From Pleurotus ostreatus/Saccharomyces cerevisiae fusant (Eukaryota; Opisthokonta), in the NCBI GenBank assembly GCA_024196135.1, contig JAMQCK010000177.1, positions 1 to 44,257 on the forward strand: a stretch of DNA of 44,257 bases, given 5' to 3'. The notes beneath the pieces were generated by a model, which saw only the letters and a program-made list of their open reading frames with translations, did no database searches and had not been told where the DNA came from. Below, piece by piece: positions 20,343 to 31,345 of this stretch (positions are counted from its first letter, which is position 1; each line of letters starts with the position of its first letter). The position numbers and the translations under genes are program-made.

Positions 20343-23300
20343 ATGGCACCCAAAGCGAAAGAGGCCGACGGGAAGCAGAAAACGCTCCTGAACTTCTTCA
20401 CCAAGGGCGATGCGAAGGCGAAGCCCTCACCGGCGAAGCCGGCATTCAAGCCAAAGGCGCGTCAATCAGAGGACGCGCCCACAGAAGTACCGCGTACGCC
20501 GAAGTCGAAGCGGCCTTCTATGAAGGAATTGTCCTCATCTGGTCCTGCGACGAGCTCGACTTCGTCTCCTCTGGGTACCAGTAGCGTTCATGACACGCCG
20601 CCTACAAGTGATCCGGTCGACATTGACATGGACGATGAGGAGGAAGTTCAGTTGCGCGTTAGGAAATCTGTGCGTGATATTCTGCGCTCTGTAGCGTGAT
20701 ATTGACTTTGTGATAGAGCAAGAGCAAGCGAAAAGTCATCGCGGACGACTCAGACGAAGAGACGGAGGTCTCTGAGAAAGGTGCGTGCTGTCAGCGTCGC
20801 GTGAGCCCTCATTAAGCGTGTTTACAGCCGCATCCAAGCGCCCTCGACTGTCCGAGCCGCTTTCCGAGGAAGACGAAGACGAGACGGAGGCGAAGGCGTC
20901 CTTCACCAAGCGGCTGAGTCGCTTCAAGAAGTCCCCAAGTATGCCTGGACTGCTGCGGTGCCGTAATATGCCTAATCTTTCCTGCAGAGAAACGCGGCGC
21001 TCGATCTGCGGCGTCTTCAGACGACGATGATTTCACTCTTCCATCTGAGCCTGAGGATGATGAGGCTGGACCGGAAACTTCGTCCGCGGCTTCCAGCGCT
21101 GGCGACTTTACGGAAGACGATGACGATGAGGAGCCGGCGCCAAAGAAGAAGGCGAAGGCGAAGGCGAAGCCTCCTGCGCCGGCTTTGGCATCTTCGTCGT
21201 CGGGCCCGGGCGCTGGCTTCCTCACGGCGGCGGAGCGTCGCGAGCAGGGGAAGAAGAACGACAAGAAAGCCTCGGAGGATCCGTACTCGTTCTTGCAAGA
21301 CATTCGCGATGTACGCACTGTCGACTTTGCGCGATGCTGTGTCTAACTTTACTGCAGAAAGACGGAAAGAGGCCTGGCGAGAAGGGGTACGATCCGCGAA
21401 CGATCTACATACCGAAGAGTGCCTGGAAGGAGTTCACGCCTTTCGAGAGGCAATTTTGGGAGGTCAGACATGTCGTATGTGGATGTATGAACCAGCGCTT
21501 ACAGTCGCGTAGATCAAGCAGAACCACTATGACACCGTCTTGTTCTTCCAAAAGGGGTGCGTATGTATGCGGGATCCGAATGCATATACTCACTTCGTTC
21601 GACAGCAAATTCTACGAGGTACGAATTTCGCATGTCGCTCGCTTGACGTTGGGCCTGATCCCCTCTCAGTTGTACGAGGACGATGCTCGCATTGGCCATC
21701 AGGAGTTTGATCTCAAGATTACTTCGCGAGTCAAGATGTCTATGGTACGACTTCGTCTGGGGACGTGCGCGACTAGAGCTGACAACCCATAGGTTGGCGT
21801 GCCGGAGATGAGCTTTGACTTCTGGGCTGCGTGAGATTGAATATCATTTGCATATGCGTGCAGAAGGCTGACCTGATGTATAGCAAGTTCTTGGGCAAAG
21901 GCGAGTCGCCAGGTGACAATTGCTAGAAACATGGAGGTACTGAACTTCGTGTAGGCTACAAAGTCGGCCGCGTCGACCAGTCGGAGACAGCATTGGGAGC
22001 GGAGATGCGTCTTGCGGCTGACAAGAAGGGCAAGGCGAAGTCCAGCGAGGACAAGGCGAAGGACAAGATTGTGCAGCGGTACGCTTTTTCTTCTCCGTTG
22101 TGTCGTGTATCCAAACGCTCATCTGATCATAGCGAGCTGAACAAGGTCTACACGAACGGCACGCTGGTCGATCCGGAGATGCTCACCGATGAGCAAGCCG
22201 GCCATTGCGTTGCGATCATCGAGGACAACGACGGTGGCGACCAGTCGACGTTCGGCATATGCGTCCTCGATTGCGCTACATCCCAGTTCAATATGAGCCA
22301 CTTCACGGACGATGTGTGCCATACGAAGCTGGAGACGATGATGCGGCAGCTGCGTCCGAAGGAGATTTTGGTCAAGAAATCGGTGGGTCGAGGGTGAACC
22401 TAATATCGTGGACCCAGCTGATCACTTGGCGTTAGGGCCCTGGCGCGCTGTCGGTGACGAGCACTCGTCTGCTGAAGAACATCCTGCCTTCGCAATGCAC
22501 CTGGACGAACTTGCGCGACGTCGAGGGCTTCACTTACCCAGACACCATCGAGGAGCTGCGCAAGCTGTATCCGGACCAGGACGATGCGATGGACGACGGA
22601 GGCCTGCCGGAGACGGTGCCGCAATCCATCCGCGATGTGGCGCATTCGCAACAGGCGATGGAAGCGCTGGGGTCGATGATCTGGTGAGAGGAACCGTCGT
22701 ACTTGAGGAGGCGATGGGATGCGTGGCTGACGATTGCATAGGTACCTGCGCCAGCTGAACATCGACAAGGATATCTTGAGCATGAAGAACTTCAACGTGT
22801 ACGACCCGATGAAGCGTGGGGAGGGGCTTGTGCTGGATGGGCAGACCCTCGCGCATCTGGAGGTCTTGATGAACAATGAGGGCACGGATGAGGGCTCGCT
22901 GCTGAAGTTGCTCAGCAGGTGTGTTACGCCTTTCGGTGGGTATCCCGCTTCCCTTGGACATAGGGCTATTTGCTCAGTACTTGACAGGCAAGCGCCTCTT
23001 CCGCATCTGGCTCTGCATGCCGCTTCGCGAGATCTCGAGCATCAACGACCGCCTGGACGCCGTCGAGGACATCCTCAACCATCCGTCTTTCGAGAGCCAG
23101 TTCGCCGATGTGGCGAAGGGGCTGCCGGACCTTGAGCGCATTGTGGCGCGCATACATGCGAAGAGTTGCAAGATCAAGGACTTTTTGAAGGTTCTGAGTG
23201 TGAGTGGATTGTCGTACCTACTTTATCCGACTGACGGTAGGCCGATGCGGCTTCGATAGTCCTTCAAGAAGCTGAGCAGGGGTATGAATGCGCTGGCTGA

Positions 23301-25246
23301 TACGGCGGCCGACTTCGAATCGAAGACGATTTCGGGTCTGCTGCGCGGTGCGCCGGATGTGGTGCCCAATATCAAGCATATCGAGGAGATGTTTGAACGG
23401 CCGGGGTCGGAGAAGGGTGAGTGCTATTCCGTGAGCGAAGTGAGGGCGGGGTACCGACAGGATGTACAGAGGCCGAAGAGCTCGTTCCTATGGAGGGGAA
23501 GGATGCGGTGTATGACGAGGTTATCGCGGAGATCAAGGCGCTGGAGAAGTCGCTCAATAAGCAGTTGAAGAAGTATGAGGATGTGGTGGGGTGAGTCGGG
23601 AGTTCGGCTGTTTGTCAGGAGACAGGATTGATAAGCGGTATAGAGGGGACTTGTCTTATTGGCACAGTGCGACGGGGAACAAAGTATGAGCCGTTCTGCA
23701 TTGGTGGAGACCTCGTTCTGACATGTCGTAGGACATCTATCTGGTCGAGACGAAGGCTAGCCAGAAGAACATCCCCCGAGACTGGACGAAGCATGGCGGT
23801 ACCAAGGTTTGTCACTCACCCGTCCGACCTCCGCATCTACTGATCATCGACAGGCCAAAACCCGCTACGTCGTACCGGCCCTACAGCCCGAAATTCGGAA
23901 GCTTAAAGAAGCGCGCGAAAACCGCAAGACCGCCATCGCGACCTTCAAGTCGCGCCTGTACGCCGAGTTCGACGTCGACCGGCCCCTGTGGCTCAAGACC
24001 ATCCGCGTCTTCGCCGAGCTCGACTGCCTGTTCAGCCTGGCGAAGTCCTCCGCGGCGATCGGCGAGCCGTCGTGCCGGCCGGAGTTCGTCGAGAGTGATA
24101 CCTCTTTTATGGACTTTGTGGAATTGAGGCACCCGACGCTGTCGTTGCAGAAGGTGGAGGAGTTTATTCCGAATGATATTCGGCTGGGCGGGGAGGTGGG
24201 GAAGATTGCGCTGTTGACGGGGCCGAATATGGCGGGGAAGAGTACGGTAAGTGAGGGGGTTGGGATAGGGCAAGGAGAGCGAGTGAGGCTGATGGATTTG
24301 TTTGCAGTGCATGCGGATGACGGCGACGGGGGTGGTGAGTTTTGTGCGATAGATGACGGTGCGTAGAATTACTGACGCGGGCTCCAGATCATGGCTCAGT
24401 TGGGGATGCGAGTGCCGGCGACGAGCGCGAGGTTGACGCCGGTGGACTCGATTCTGACGCGGATGGGCGCGTACGACAATATGTTTTCGAACGCGAGTAC
24501 GTTCAAGGTCGAGTTGGATGAGTGTTGCAAGATTCTGCGGGATGCAACGCCGAGGTCGTTGGTTATTCTCGATGGTGCGTCGTTGCAAGTGTGGATAGAG
24601 CTTGACGAAGCTGATTTCTTCGGCAGAGCTTGGTCGAGGTACTTCGACGTACGATGGTATGGCTATTGCGGGGGTGAGTACAGCAAGGATTTACGGAGGG
24701 TGTTTCGCTGATTGCCAGTCAGGCCGTGCTGCACGAGCTGGCTACGCATACGCTGCCATTGACCTTCTTCGCGACCCACTATGGCACGTTGACGGACGAC
24801 TTTGCGTATCATCCGAGCATCCGGAATATGCACATGTCGACGCTTGTTGACGATGAGAAGAAAGAGGTACGCCCACATCTCTCATCACTCGCCCTTGGAA
24901 GCTAACCCCTTCCCAGATCGTCTTCCTGTTCAAGCTCGTCGAGGGCGTCGCGACCTCCTCCTTCGGCACGCATGTCGCCAACCTCGCCGGCGTGCCCTTC
25001 GAGGTCGTCAACCGCGCGGACGTCGTGTCCAAGTCCTTCGCGCAGCAGTTCCAGCAGCGGCTGCAGGACAAGAAGAGCAAGGACGTGGCCCTGCGGCTGT
25101 CGCATTATGCACAGGCGGATTTCGCGTATCTGTATAGGCTGGCGACGGGGGAGGCGGAGCTGCCGGAGGATGGGGAGAGGAGGAGGGAGGTGCTGAGGAG
25201 GTTGAAGGCGGTGGCGAGGTCATATGTGAGGCAGATGGAGAAGTAG
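20343..25246 (+). CDS. MSH6: DNA mismatch repair protein MSH6
   Basis: Twenty-five exons sum to 3642 nt, 1213 aa. The N-terminus has a PCNA-binding PIP box QKTLLNFF (Q12-F19), then a long charged, disordered region. Next come the mismatch-binding domain with the Phe-X-Glu motif GKFYE (F327, E329), the connector, lever and clamp domains, and the ATPase: Walker [10 protein letters not shown] (961-969), Walker [12 protein letters not shown] (D1040, E1041), and FATHYGTL. With MSH2 it forms MutS-alpha, which recognises base mismatches and small loops and recruits EXO1. Exons: 20343-20669, 20717-20780, 20828-20938, 20988-21310, 21358-21462, 21513-21556, 21606-21618, 21670-21744, 21793-21830, 21884-21900, 21955-22078, 22133-22382, 22436-22683, 22742-22935, 22988-23199, 23260-23416, 23470-23590, 23668-23683, 23732-23806, 23854-24246, 24308-24334, 24388-24574, 24627-24673, 24723-24866, 24917-25246. 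Three are microexons of 13, 17 and 16 nt. One intron (21901-21954) appears to be GC..AG. Confidence 0.97.
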
Positions 25247-25912
25247 GGGGTGAGGGGAGAAGGGGAGGGAGGTGGAGGTGGGGAAGGGAGGGAGAAGGGA
25301 GGAGGCGGGTGGTGATAGTGTACGATCGTCGTAATTTGCTTCTTGGTGCTTGCTTGCTGTGCTGCAATGCTTTCTTGGTACAGGATTATATACCTGTTGT
25401 CTGCTGCTCGAATAGATATAATAGATGGACTGCGTGTTCGCTCGTCTCTTCTTAACTTGCTTCTGTTGTACTTCTGTTGATGGACAGCAAGTCAGAGCAT
25501 GCCTTTGAGAATCTCTTACTCGTGAAGCGGGTAGACGCGAAGGTCTGCCTTCGAAGATCGGCGGTGGCGTCGGCGGCGGCCCGCGCTGTTAGGCGCTCGC
25601 GTACACGTGTCGCGCCCGCTTCTCTTCGCATCTTGCAGTCACCACGGCCGTCCGCGCCTCGTCCTTTCGCCCCGCCATCTCTTGTACCACCTCTTCCCTT
25701 ACTGCTTTGATGCTCTGAACACTCTGAACTCAACCCCCAATACGCAACACAACGCGAAGCAACGAACCAGCTCCGAAGTTGACACGATCACACCCTGAAC
25801 TTCTGCACATACGCGACTCGCTAGTCCTGCGTTGCGTATCTCCTGCATTCCTCGTCCTTCTCGACACCACCTCCCCTCCCTGAACTCCCTCCGACGTCCT
25901 ACATAACCCACC
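25247..25912. other. intergenic between MSH6 and the GRASP gene
   Basis: About 665 bp with a G-rich stretch right after the MSH6 stop (25250-25315) and a C/T-rich leader running into the GRASP start (25640-25910). It should hold the MSH6 3' UTR and the GRASP promoter. No TATA box or extra gene is convincing. Confidence 0.5.
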
Positions 25913-27461
25913 ATGGGTGCCGGCCAATCCACCTCACAGGCGCACCCGCCCGAGCAAGCCTTGCACGTCCTCCGCGTCACCCCGCACTCCCCCGCATCCC
26001 TGACCGACATTGAACCCTACTTCGACTTTGTCGTTGGCTTCGAGGGCGATACGCTCGATGGGCACACCTCGATCGACGCCGCCAAGCTGGAAGCTATCGT
26101 CGAGGCGCACGAGGGTCGCGTCCTGAACCTGCTCGTCTGGAGCAGCAAGCGGCATTATACGAGGGGTGCGTCGTGCATACACCTACCTGAAAGCTGTAGA
26201 CTTACGAATACCGCCTCATGTAGTCGTCCCCGTCACGCCCTCGCGAACCTGGTCGCAGAAAGCCGCCGCGCCGCAGGGCGCGAAGCCCTCCCTCCTAGGC
26301 CTTAGCATGCGCATGTGCGAGCCCGAGGCGACGATGGACAATGTCTGGCACGTCCTCGATGTCATCGAGGGTAGCCCCGCCGAGTCTGCTGGCCTTGTGC
26401 CCATGGGCGATTGGGTGCTTGGCTGGTCTGGCGGCGTGCTGTCGCAGGAGAACGACTTTTATGAGCTGGTTGAGGCGGTGAGTTTGACTTCTGGGTGCAT
26501 ATATGCGGTGGATTACATGCGCATTTGCGTTGGGTCACTCGCGTATTGCGCTGGATGACTCGCGTATATGCGCTGGATGGACGTGCGCTGATGGAACTGC
26601 AGCACGTCGACAAACCGCTGCGCGTCTACGTATACTCCCATGATTTTGATGCCCTGCGCGAAGTCGTCCTCGTGCCGAATCGACACTGGGGTGGTGATGG
26701 ACTGCTCGGTTGCGTCTTCGGGTGCGTTGCCAGCTCTCCGCTGCCTCACTCTTTCCCCGCCTCCTCCCTCTTTTCCCGCTTCCTCACCCTTTCCCCGCCT
26801 CCTCCCTCTTTCCCCGCCTCCTCCCTCTTTCCCCGCCTCCCCCTCACTCTTTCCGCGCCTTCCCACTCCAACCCATTCTTCGTCTCACTTGCTCACACAT
26901 TCCTTAGCTTCGGTCTCCTCCATCGAATACCGCCGCAACCTGAAGGTCGTCACCCGGGAACGACACCACCTGAACTACAAGACGGCTACGACGATGCGAT
27001 CTTCGTGCCCGCGGATGAGGGATATGATGACTACTCGCAAGGTGAGGAAAGTTTCGCGCGGACAGGAAAGGAAAGGAAAGAGGTTCAGCGTGCCGATCCC
27101 CTGCACAAGCGTAGTCACCTGGACACTAACGAGCGTCCCTGATGCTGACGAACATTATCCAGAACAACAAGACCTCTACGGCCGCGAACAGGAGCACTTG
27201 GCGCAGCTGCAGCGCGAGACGTACGCAAGGGAGCAGGAGCAGGTGGGCGATTGGCGGCAACGGCAGCATGAGCATTGGCATCCGGATGGGACGGAGCGGC
27301 GGTCGGCGGAGATGGCGAGGAGGACGCCAGAGGCTGGAAGGAGGACATCGGACGGACCACCTCCACGTCGCTCACCAGAGATTGCGCGCAGAACACCCGA
27401 TGCAGGATCACGATCCTCGTATTCCATCCCGGAGGTGGATGAGGATGAGCATCTGCAGTGA
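25913..27461 (+). CDS. GRH1: Golgi reassembly stacking protein (GRASP/Grh1 type)
   Basis: Five exons (25913-26165, 26224-26477, 26603-26721, 26908-27041, 27163-27461) give 352 aa. It begins MGAGQST, an N-myristoylation site on Gly2 as in animal GRASPs. Two PDZ-like domains follow: the first (about 15-105) with HVLRVTPHSPASLTDIEPYFDFVVGFEG, the second (about 110-220) with GLSMRMCEPE, HVLDVIEGSPAESAGL and LGCVFGFGLLHRIP. The tail is disordered and charged, with repeated ARRTP-like units (MARRTPEAGRRTS, IARRTPDAG) that could be phosphorylation sites. GRASP proteins tether Golgi and ER-exit membranes and support unconventional secretion. Three of the introns are long for this window (125, 186 and 121 bp), and two of these contain tandem repeats. 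Confidence 0.93.
26505..26586 (+). repeat. short tandem repeat in GRASP intron 2
   Basis: Two adjacent copies of about 21-22 bp (ACTCGCGTATTGCGCTGGATG-like), with a third more diverged unit upstream and a partial one downstream, make this intron 125 bp instead of about 50. It lies wholly between the donor at 26478 and the acceptor at 26602. Confidence 0.7.
26750..26844 (+). repeat. 19-bp minisatellite in GRASP intron 3
   Basis: Five head-to-tail 19-bp units of TCTTTCCCCGCCTCCTCCC, pyrimidine-rich. Units 1 and 4 are identical and the others differ by a few bases. The array accounts for about half of the 186-bp intron and may act as an extended pyrimidine tract. Confidence 0.9.
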
Positions 27462-28335
27462 GCTGAGGGCCACGCGCAGTGACCTGCGGACGCTGGGACG
27501 ATTGTGGACTGTAAATTATCGCATTGAATGCTATGGGTATATTATGGGTACTACACGGCGGAGAGAGATGCTTCGATGTTGGAAGACAGGCCGTTTCCGC
27601 TAAAGCCACGATGGGCGCAACAATCTCAGCAATGATATGTGTGTGGGGCTCTATCCCCTCGGCACGCCACCCAAGAACTCGGCCATCTCCTTTGCAAGCA
27701 CGTCGTGCACTGCGCTCGTTGGGTGCAGCCTGTCCATCCAGATTGCGCCGTTGGCTTTGCGGACGTTCGAGGGAGGGAGGCCGTATTTACCTGTGCGTCC
27801 GATCAGCATGTTGTTTGAAGGTCGCAACTGGTACACGGATGAACATCACCTACCGGGGTCGTCGAGGATGTTGTCGATGGCCCTAGCGCTTGAGAAGATG
27901 GGCACCGTCGGTTCAGGATGCTCCTTCGCAAAGGTCTGCGCGCGAGCGAGGAGGGCGGCGTTCCAGGCAGGAAATACGGGCGATGGGGGAGGTTGGGGGT
28001 TTGCTGGAGTGGATATTGGTGAGTGGGCAGACAAGCCCTGCGAGGGGATGAAGAACGCGAAGTGGGATGGACCCACCGGAAGGACACCGATCCATATGCG
28101 GCACGTCGACGAGCATGAAGTTGCGTGCGCCGGCTGCGTAGAGGTCGTGCTGGCCGGAGAAGAGCTCGTCGATGTGCTCTTCACATAGTTCGAGGGAGTG
28201 GTGCGGGATGAAGCTGGGTGGTGAGGATGGTCAGTTGTTGTAGAACGCTACAGTGAGGACAAGGACGAGACTTACGCGCAATCGTTGATGCCGACCCAAG
28301 TTACTGAGTTGCTCATGAGCGATGTGGTGGTGGTG

Positions 28336-28366
28336 GTGGGGGGGGGGAGGGGGGCAGAAGAGCAGA
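28336..28366 (+). repeat. GTG/poly-G simple repeat in an esterase intron
   Basis: A (GTG)n run passing into a long G tract lies within the intron 28304-28378 of the damaged esterase copy. It is C-rich on the gene's own strand. Simple-sequence DNA prone to length change. Confidence 0.8.
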
Positions 28367-29008
28367 AAGGACACGTACTAAACAGCGAGTTACCAGACGT
28401 CCACATCCGCCAGGCGTCTGGATCATCGTCGATCGACGCAGGCGCCTCCTCTCGCCGCCATTCACCCAGCTCGGGCAGAAGCTCCTGCCAAATCTGACTC
28501 AGGACATCTGGAACACGGAGCCCACCCTTCGCATACAGTAGTTGAAGACGAGGAGAGGATCGCGGGCGTATGCGGGATCTTGCTGTGAAATTGGTGGTGA
28601 GGGTGAAGAAAGCGCGGGATCCGTGGAATCGATGATTTGCACTGGTCGAAGCCCACGGACGAAGGAGCGTAGACCATGGGGTTGGTTCGCGGGCTGTCCG
28701 GTGCTTCCTTCAGCTTCAGTGGGACTCGCAATCCTAGGTACTGCGCTGCTTCCGCCGACAGGTTCTGCGCTGCTTCCGTCACCAGCCCAGGCTGCATCCT
28801 GAGGAGGTCTGTATCGCGGCTCTGGCCAGTAGCGAGAGATAAGATAGCCGACCCAGTTGGGGCGAGGTTTGGAAGTGACCGGATCGCGGTCAGTCCAGAT
28901 GCCCCAACCGGGGAAGGGGACACCGAGGGGGAGGTCGGCGGAGCGAGGGGTGCCGGAGCGAGGATTGCCTATAGCGCAGTAGGAGGCGCCGCTGGTGGGA
29001 GGTAAGTC

Positions 29009-29120
29009 GGGTGTTAGAGAGGTAAGTAGGCGTCAGTGAGGAAAGCGGGCGTCAGTGAGGTGAGTGGGCATCAGTGAGGAAAGAGGGCGTCAGTGAGGAA
29101 AGAAGGCGTGGGTAAGGAAG
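29009..29120 (-). repeat. 19-bp minisatellite in the first intron of the damaged esterase
   Basis: About six head-to-tail 19-bp units of the form GGGCGTCAGTGAGGAAAG plus one variable base, with the outer units most diverged. The array extends the first intron (28992-29194) to 203 bp; the matching intron of the intact copy is 56 bp. Confidence 0.85.
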
Positions 29121-29271
29121 GCAGACGCAGGCCAAGATATGTATGAATTTAATCTGCCTATAGCTACACCCTCGCACACAGTACGCGTACTTACAAGACA
29201 ACTAGGCGCTTGATGTTCTGTAGACCGGGCCAGGATGAGGTTACCTGGACGATTTCGTTGGATTCGGTCAT

Positions 29272-29627
29272 GGTGGTGAGAGCACTGAAAGGACACGAGG
29301 CAGATTAGCGCCTGACTGGAAGGTACTTGATCGATGGGGACTCACCGGTATCATTCATGCACATCCTACGGTTGCTTTTGCTGTTGCTGTGTTCAAGAAG
29401 GAGAAAGAGGCTCAAAGCCGCAGAGCGATGCAGTATGAAATTCATGTGCAGTGAGCATAAAAGTACACTTGCTTTCGTCAGATAGTCAGTACGCTGTCAA
29501 AAACCCTACAAGCATGTACTTCATGAGTAAACGAGGTATTCCACGGCAAACGTAGCGTGCAGAGCATGCGGCCCGCCTCCTCGATATGCCAGCCTACGCC
29601 CAGTCATCCTCGCGCAGCAGCCACAAC
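29272..29627. other. intergenic between eIF4E-like gene and damaged esterase
   Basis: 356 bp upstream of the damaged esterase copy and downstream of the eIF4E-like gene (both minus strand). No TATA box or other feature that I can support. Confidence 0.5.
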
Positions 29628-31020
29628 CTATCCGCGCTTGGGTACGCGCCAACCGGGCCCGCCCATGCCCACGCCAAAACCACCGAATGCGCTCGCATTG
29701 GGGTTTGGAGCAGCTGACTGCGGCCCACCGACTGGCGAAGCGGTGTCCTGCCTCGGAGGGTGGTGGAAGGGCGCGCCGCTGCCCGGAGGCCCATGGAACG
29801 AGTTGCGGAAGCCGGACTGAGGCATCGCCTGAATCGAAAGGAACTTGTTCGGCTGTGGCCTATCCTCCGTGTTGAACTGGAACTCCAGCCCGATGCCGTC
29901 CGCCTCGGAGATGTCGAGCAGCTTGACGAGCTTCTTCCCGATGCCGTTCAGGCGCTCCACGTCGTCCTTGCCGCGCGTCCAGACCTGGATGCGGTCCACC
30001 TTCGCGCGCAGGCTGACGACCGCGCCGCAGATCTCGTCGTGCCCCTCCTCGAGCTCCTCGCCGACGAGCGCCATGACGAGCCAGTTCCAGCAGCGGTCGA
30101 GCAGCTGCGGGTTGTTCTTCATCGTGAGCACCCACTTGCCGCCGTTCGCGTTCGCGGGGTCCTCCCACATCGGCTTGATGCCGGACTTGAAGAGGTGGTA
30201 GTTCGAGTTGCGCTCGAGGTGCGAGGGCGGCTTGAGCCAGTTGAAGTAGCGGCAGAACTCCTCGACGGTCGCGAAGCTGCCGACGACGGTGAGCCCGGCC
30301 TCGTAGTCCGTCGACTCGGTCTGGTGGAAGGAGGTGCTGTCGGAGGCGGAGCTCACGGGCGGCGCGGGGGTGGGCGGGAACTTGGAGGACTTGGTGTCGT
30401 GGTATATTGTCCTAGGGAGGCGGTGAGACAGGGCGGGCGAAGGGTGGGGAGGCGCGCACGCACCAGGTGTACTGCAGGGGGTGCTCGGGCTTCTTGACCT
30501 GGATGCCCGGCGTCTTTGGATCCTCAATCATCTCGGGCTCGGGGGGCTTGGGCGTCCCGTCCACGCTGAGCGCGCGCGTCTTCGCGAGGCGCGCCGTAAT
30601 CGCATCGAGACTGGGTATATTCTTGTACCCCACGGGCTTCAGGAGGCCCTTATCAGGTGGCTGCAGCTCATTGAGTTTGTCCAGCCCCTCCTTCGTGAGC
30701 GGCTCGCCCTCGGTGCTGGCCGTCTCGCCGGTCGGCGTCTCGACGGTCGGCGGTGATGTGATCGGCGATGCCGCGCGCGTCGTCGAGGCGTTCACGGCGA
30801 CCGAGTCCTGCGTGGATGCGGTGGTGGAGAGGGATGCGTTCGAGCCGGTACGCAGCGCAAATGCGGCGAGGCGCGGGCGACCGGTGGAGGGGGATGCGGT
30901 CGACTGCTGCGCGGCAACGTTGGGATCGACCTTGATGCGCGCTGCTAGCTGGTTGAGCGACGGCATGCGCGGCGGCGCGGGGGGCTTCGTAGGTGGGGCT
31001 TCGCTGCTGGAGGCGGACAT
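29628..31020 (-). CDS. eIF4E-family cap-binding protein, 4EHP/class II-like
   Basis: Two exons (30464-31020, 29628-30411) give 446 aa, twice the usual size because of disordered extensions on both sides. The central domain (about 178-330) runs HPLQYTWTIYHD, GSFATVEEFCRYFNWL, HLFKSGIKPMWEDPANANGG, GEELEEGHDEICGAVVSLR and IQVWTRGKDD. The cap-stacking and base-contacting pair W268-E269 (MWED) is present. Spacing and wording fit class II eIF4E/4EHP proteins, which bind capped mRNA but usually repress or specialise translation. The dorsal Trp that contacts eIF4G or 4E-BP partners is Cys239 here (EEFCRYF). The N-terminus is Ser/Thr/Pro-rich with MPSLNQLAARIKVDP; the C-terminus is Gly/Pro/Asn-rich. 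Confidence 0.88.
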
Positions 31021-31345
31021 TGTGGCTGCTCGGCGTTGGCAACAAGGAGCAGGGAGAGACGCGATCCAATCTCGGAAGGAAAGCGTCTCGGGAGTTCGGG
31101 GCAGTCGAAAGTTCGAATCCGAGCTTCGCAGGTGTGGATTGTAGCGCACTCCTCCACGCTACGGGTAGTCAGAAACCCAGCAGCAGAATCTGTCTTGAGG
31201 ATGACCAGCCGCTCTCTAAAGCACCAATAGTGTGCACTGGAACGATGGAGTACTGTGTGCAATATTGCAAAAACAGGTGCGTTCTACTACTGCGCTATTA
31301 TAAATAAGGAAACACTGCGCGTATACACCTTCACACTGAAGACCT
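31021..31345. other. intergenic, eIF4E-like promoter and esterase copy 2 3' end
   Basis: 325 bp between the eIF4E-like start and the stop of the intact esterase (both minus). A B-box-like GTTCGAATCC at 31111-31120 is present but does not sit in a foldable tRNA. Confidence 0.5.

Larger units (their letters stand above)
27651..29271 (-). pseudogene. CE16/GDSL-type acetyl esterase, copy 1, frameshifted
   Basis: Six exons can be traced by comparison with the intact copy at 31346: 29195-29271, 28379-28991, 28276-28303, 28077-28213, 27854-28003, 27651-27790. They match in order, phase and even length (both have a 28-bp exon encoding TWVGINDCA). Two defects stand out. The catalytic block GDSY is GASY (codons at 28982-28990), keeping the Ser but losing the Asp. 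Between LLVFNY and AKGGLRVPDV there are five extra bases (about 28533-28537) that shift the frame and lead to a stop within about ten codons. All other phases are consistent. The exon also has a roughly 60-residue insert not found in copy 2. The Asp-His block (DRLHPTSAVH) is intact. CE16 enzymes remove acetyl groups from carbohydrates. A sequencing error at the frameshift is possible, but the Asp loss is separate evidence of decay. Confidence 0.8.

Noticed and set aside
28462..28923. 153-codon minus ORF in the damaged esterase
   Set aside because: It is out of frame with the esterase motifs on both sides of the 5-bp insertion; comparison with copy 2 shows the true frames.
29628..30527. Reading the eIF4E-like gene as a single shorter ORF starting near 30527
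   Set aside because: That start lies in intron sequence; splicing 30464 to 30411 restores the cap-binding domain's HPLQYTWTIYHD start and a long N-terminus in frame.
31100..31130. tRNA-like B box GTTCGAATCC
   Set aside because: The flanking bases do not form a T stem, and there is no A box, anticodon arm or acceptor stem at the right spacing.
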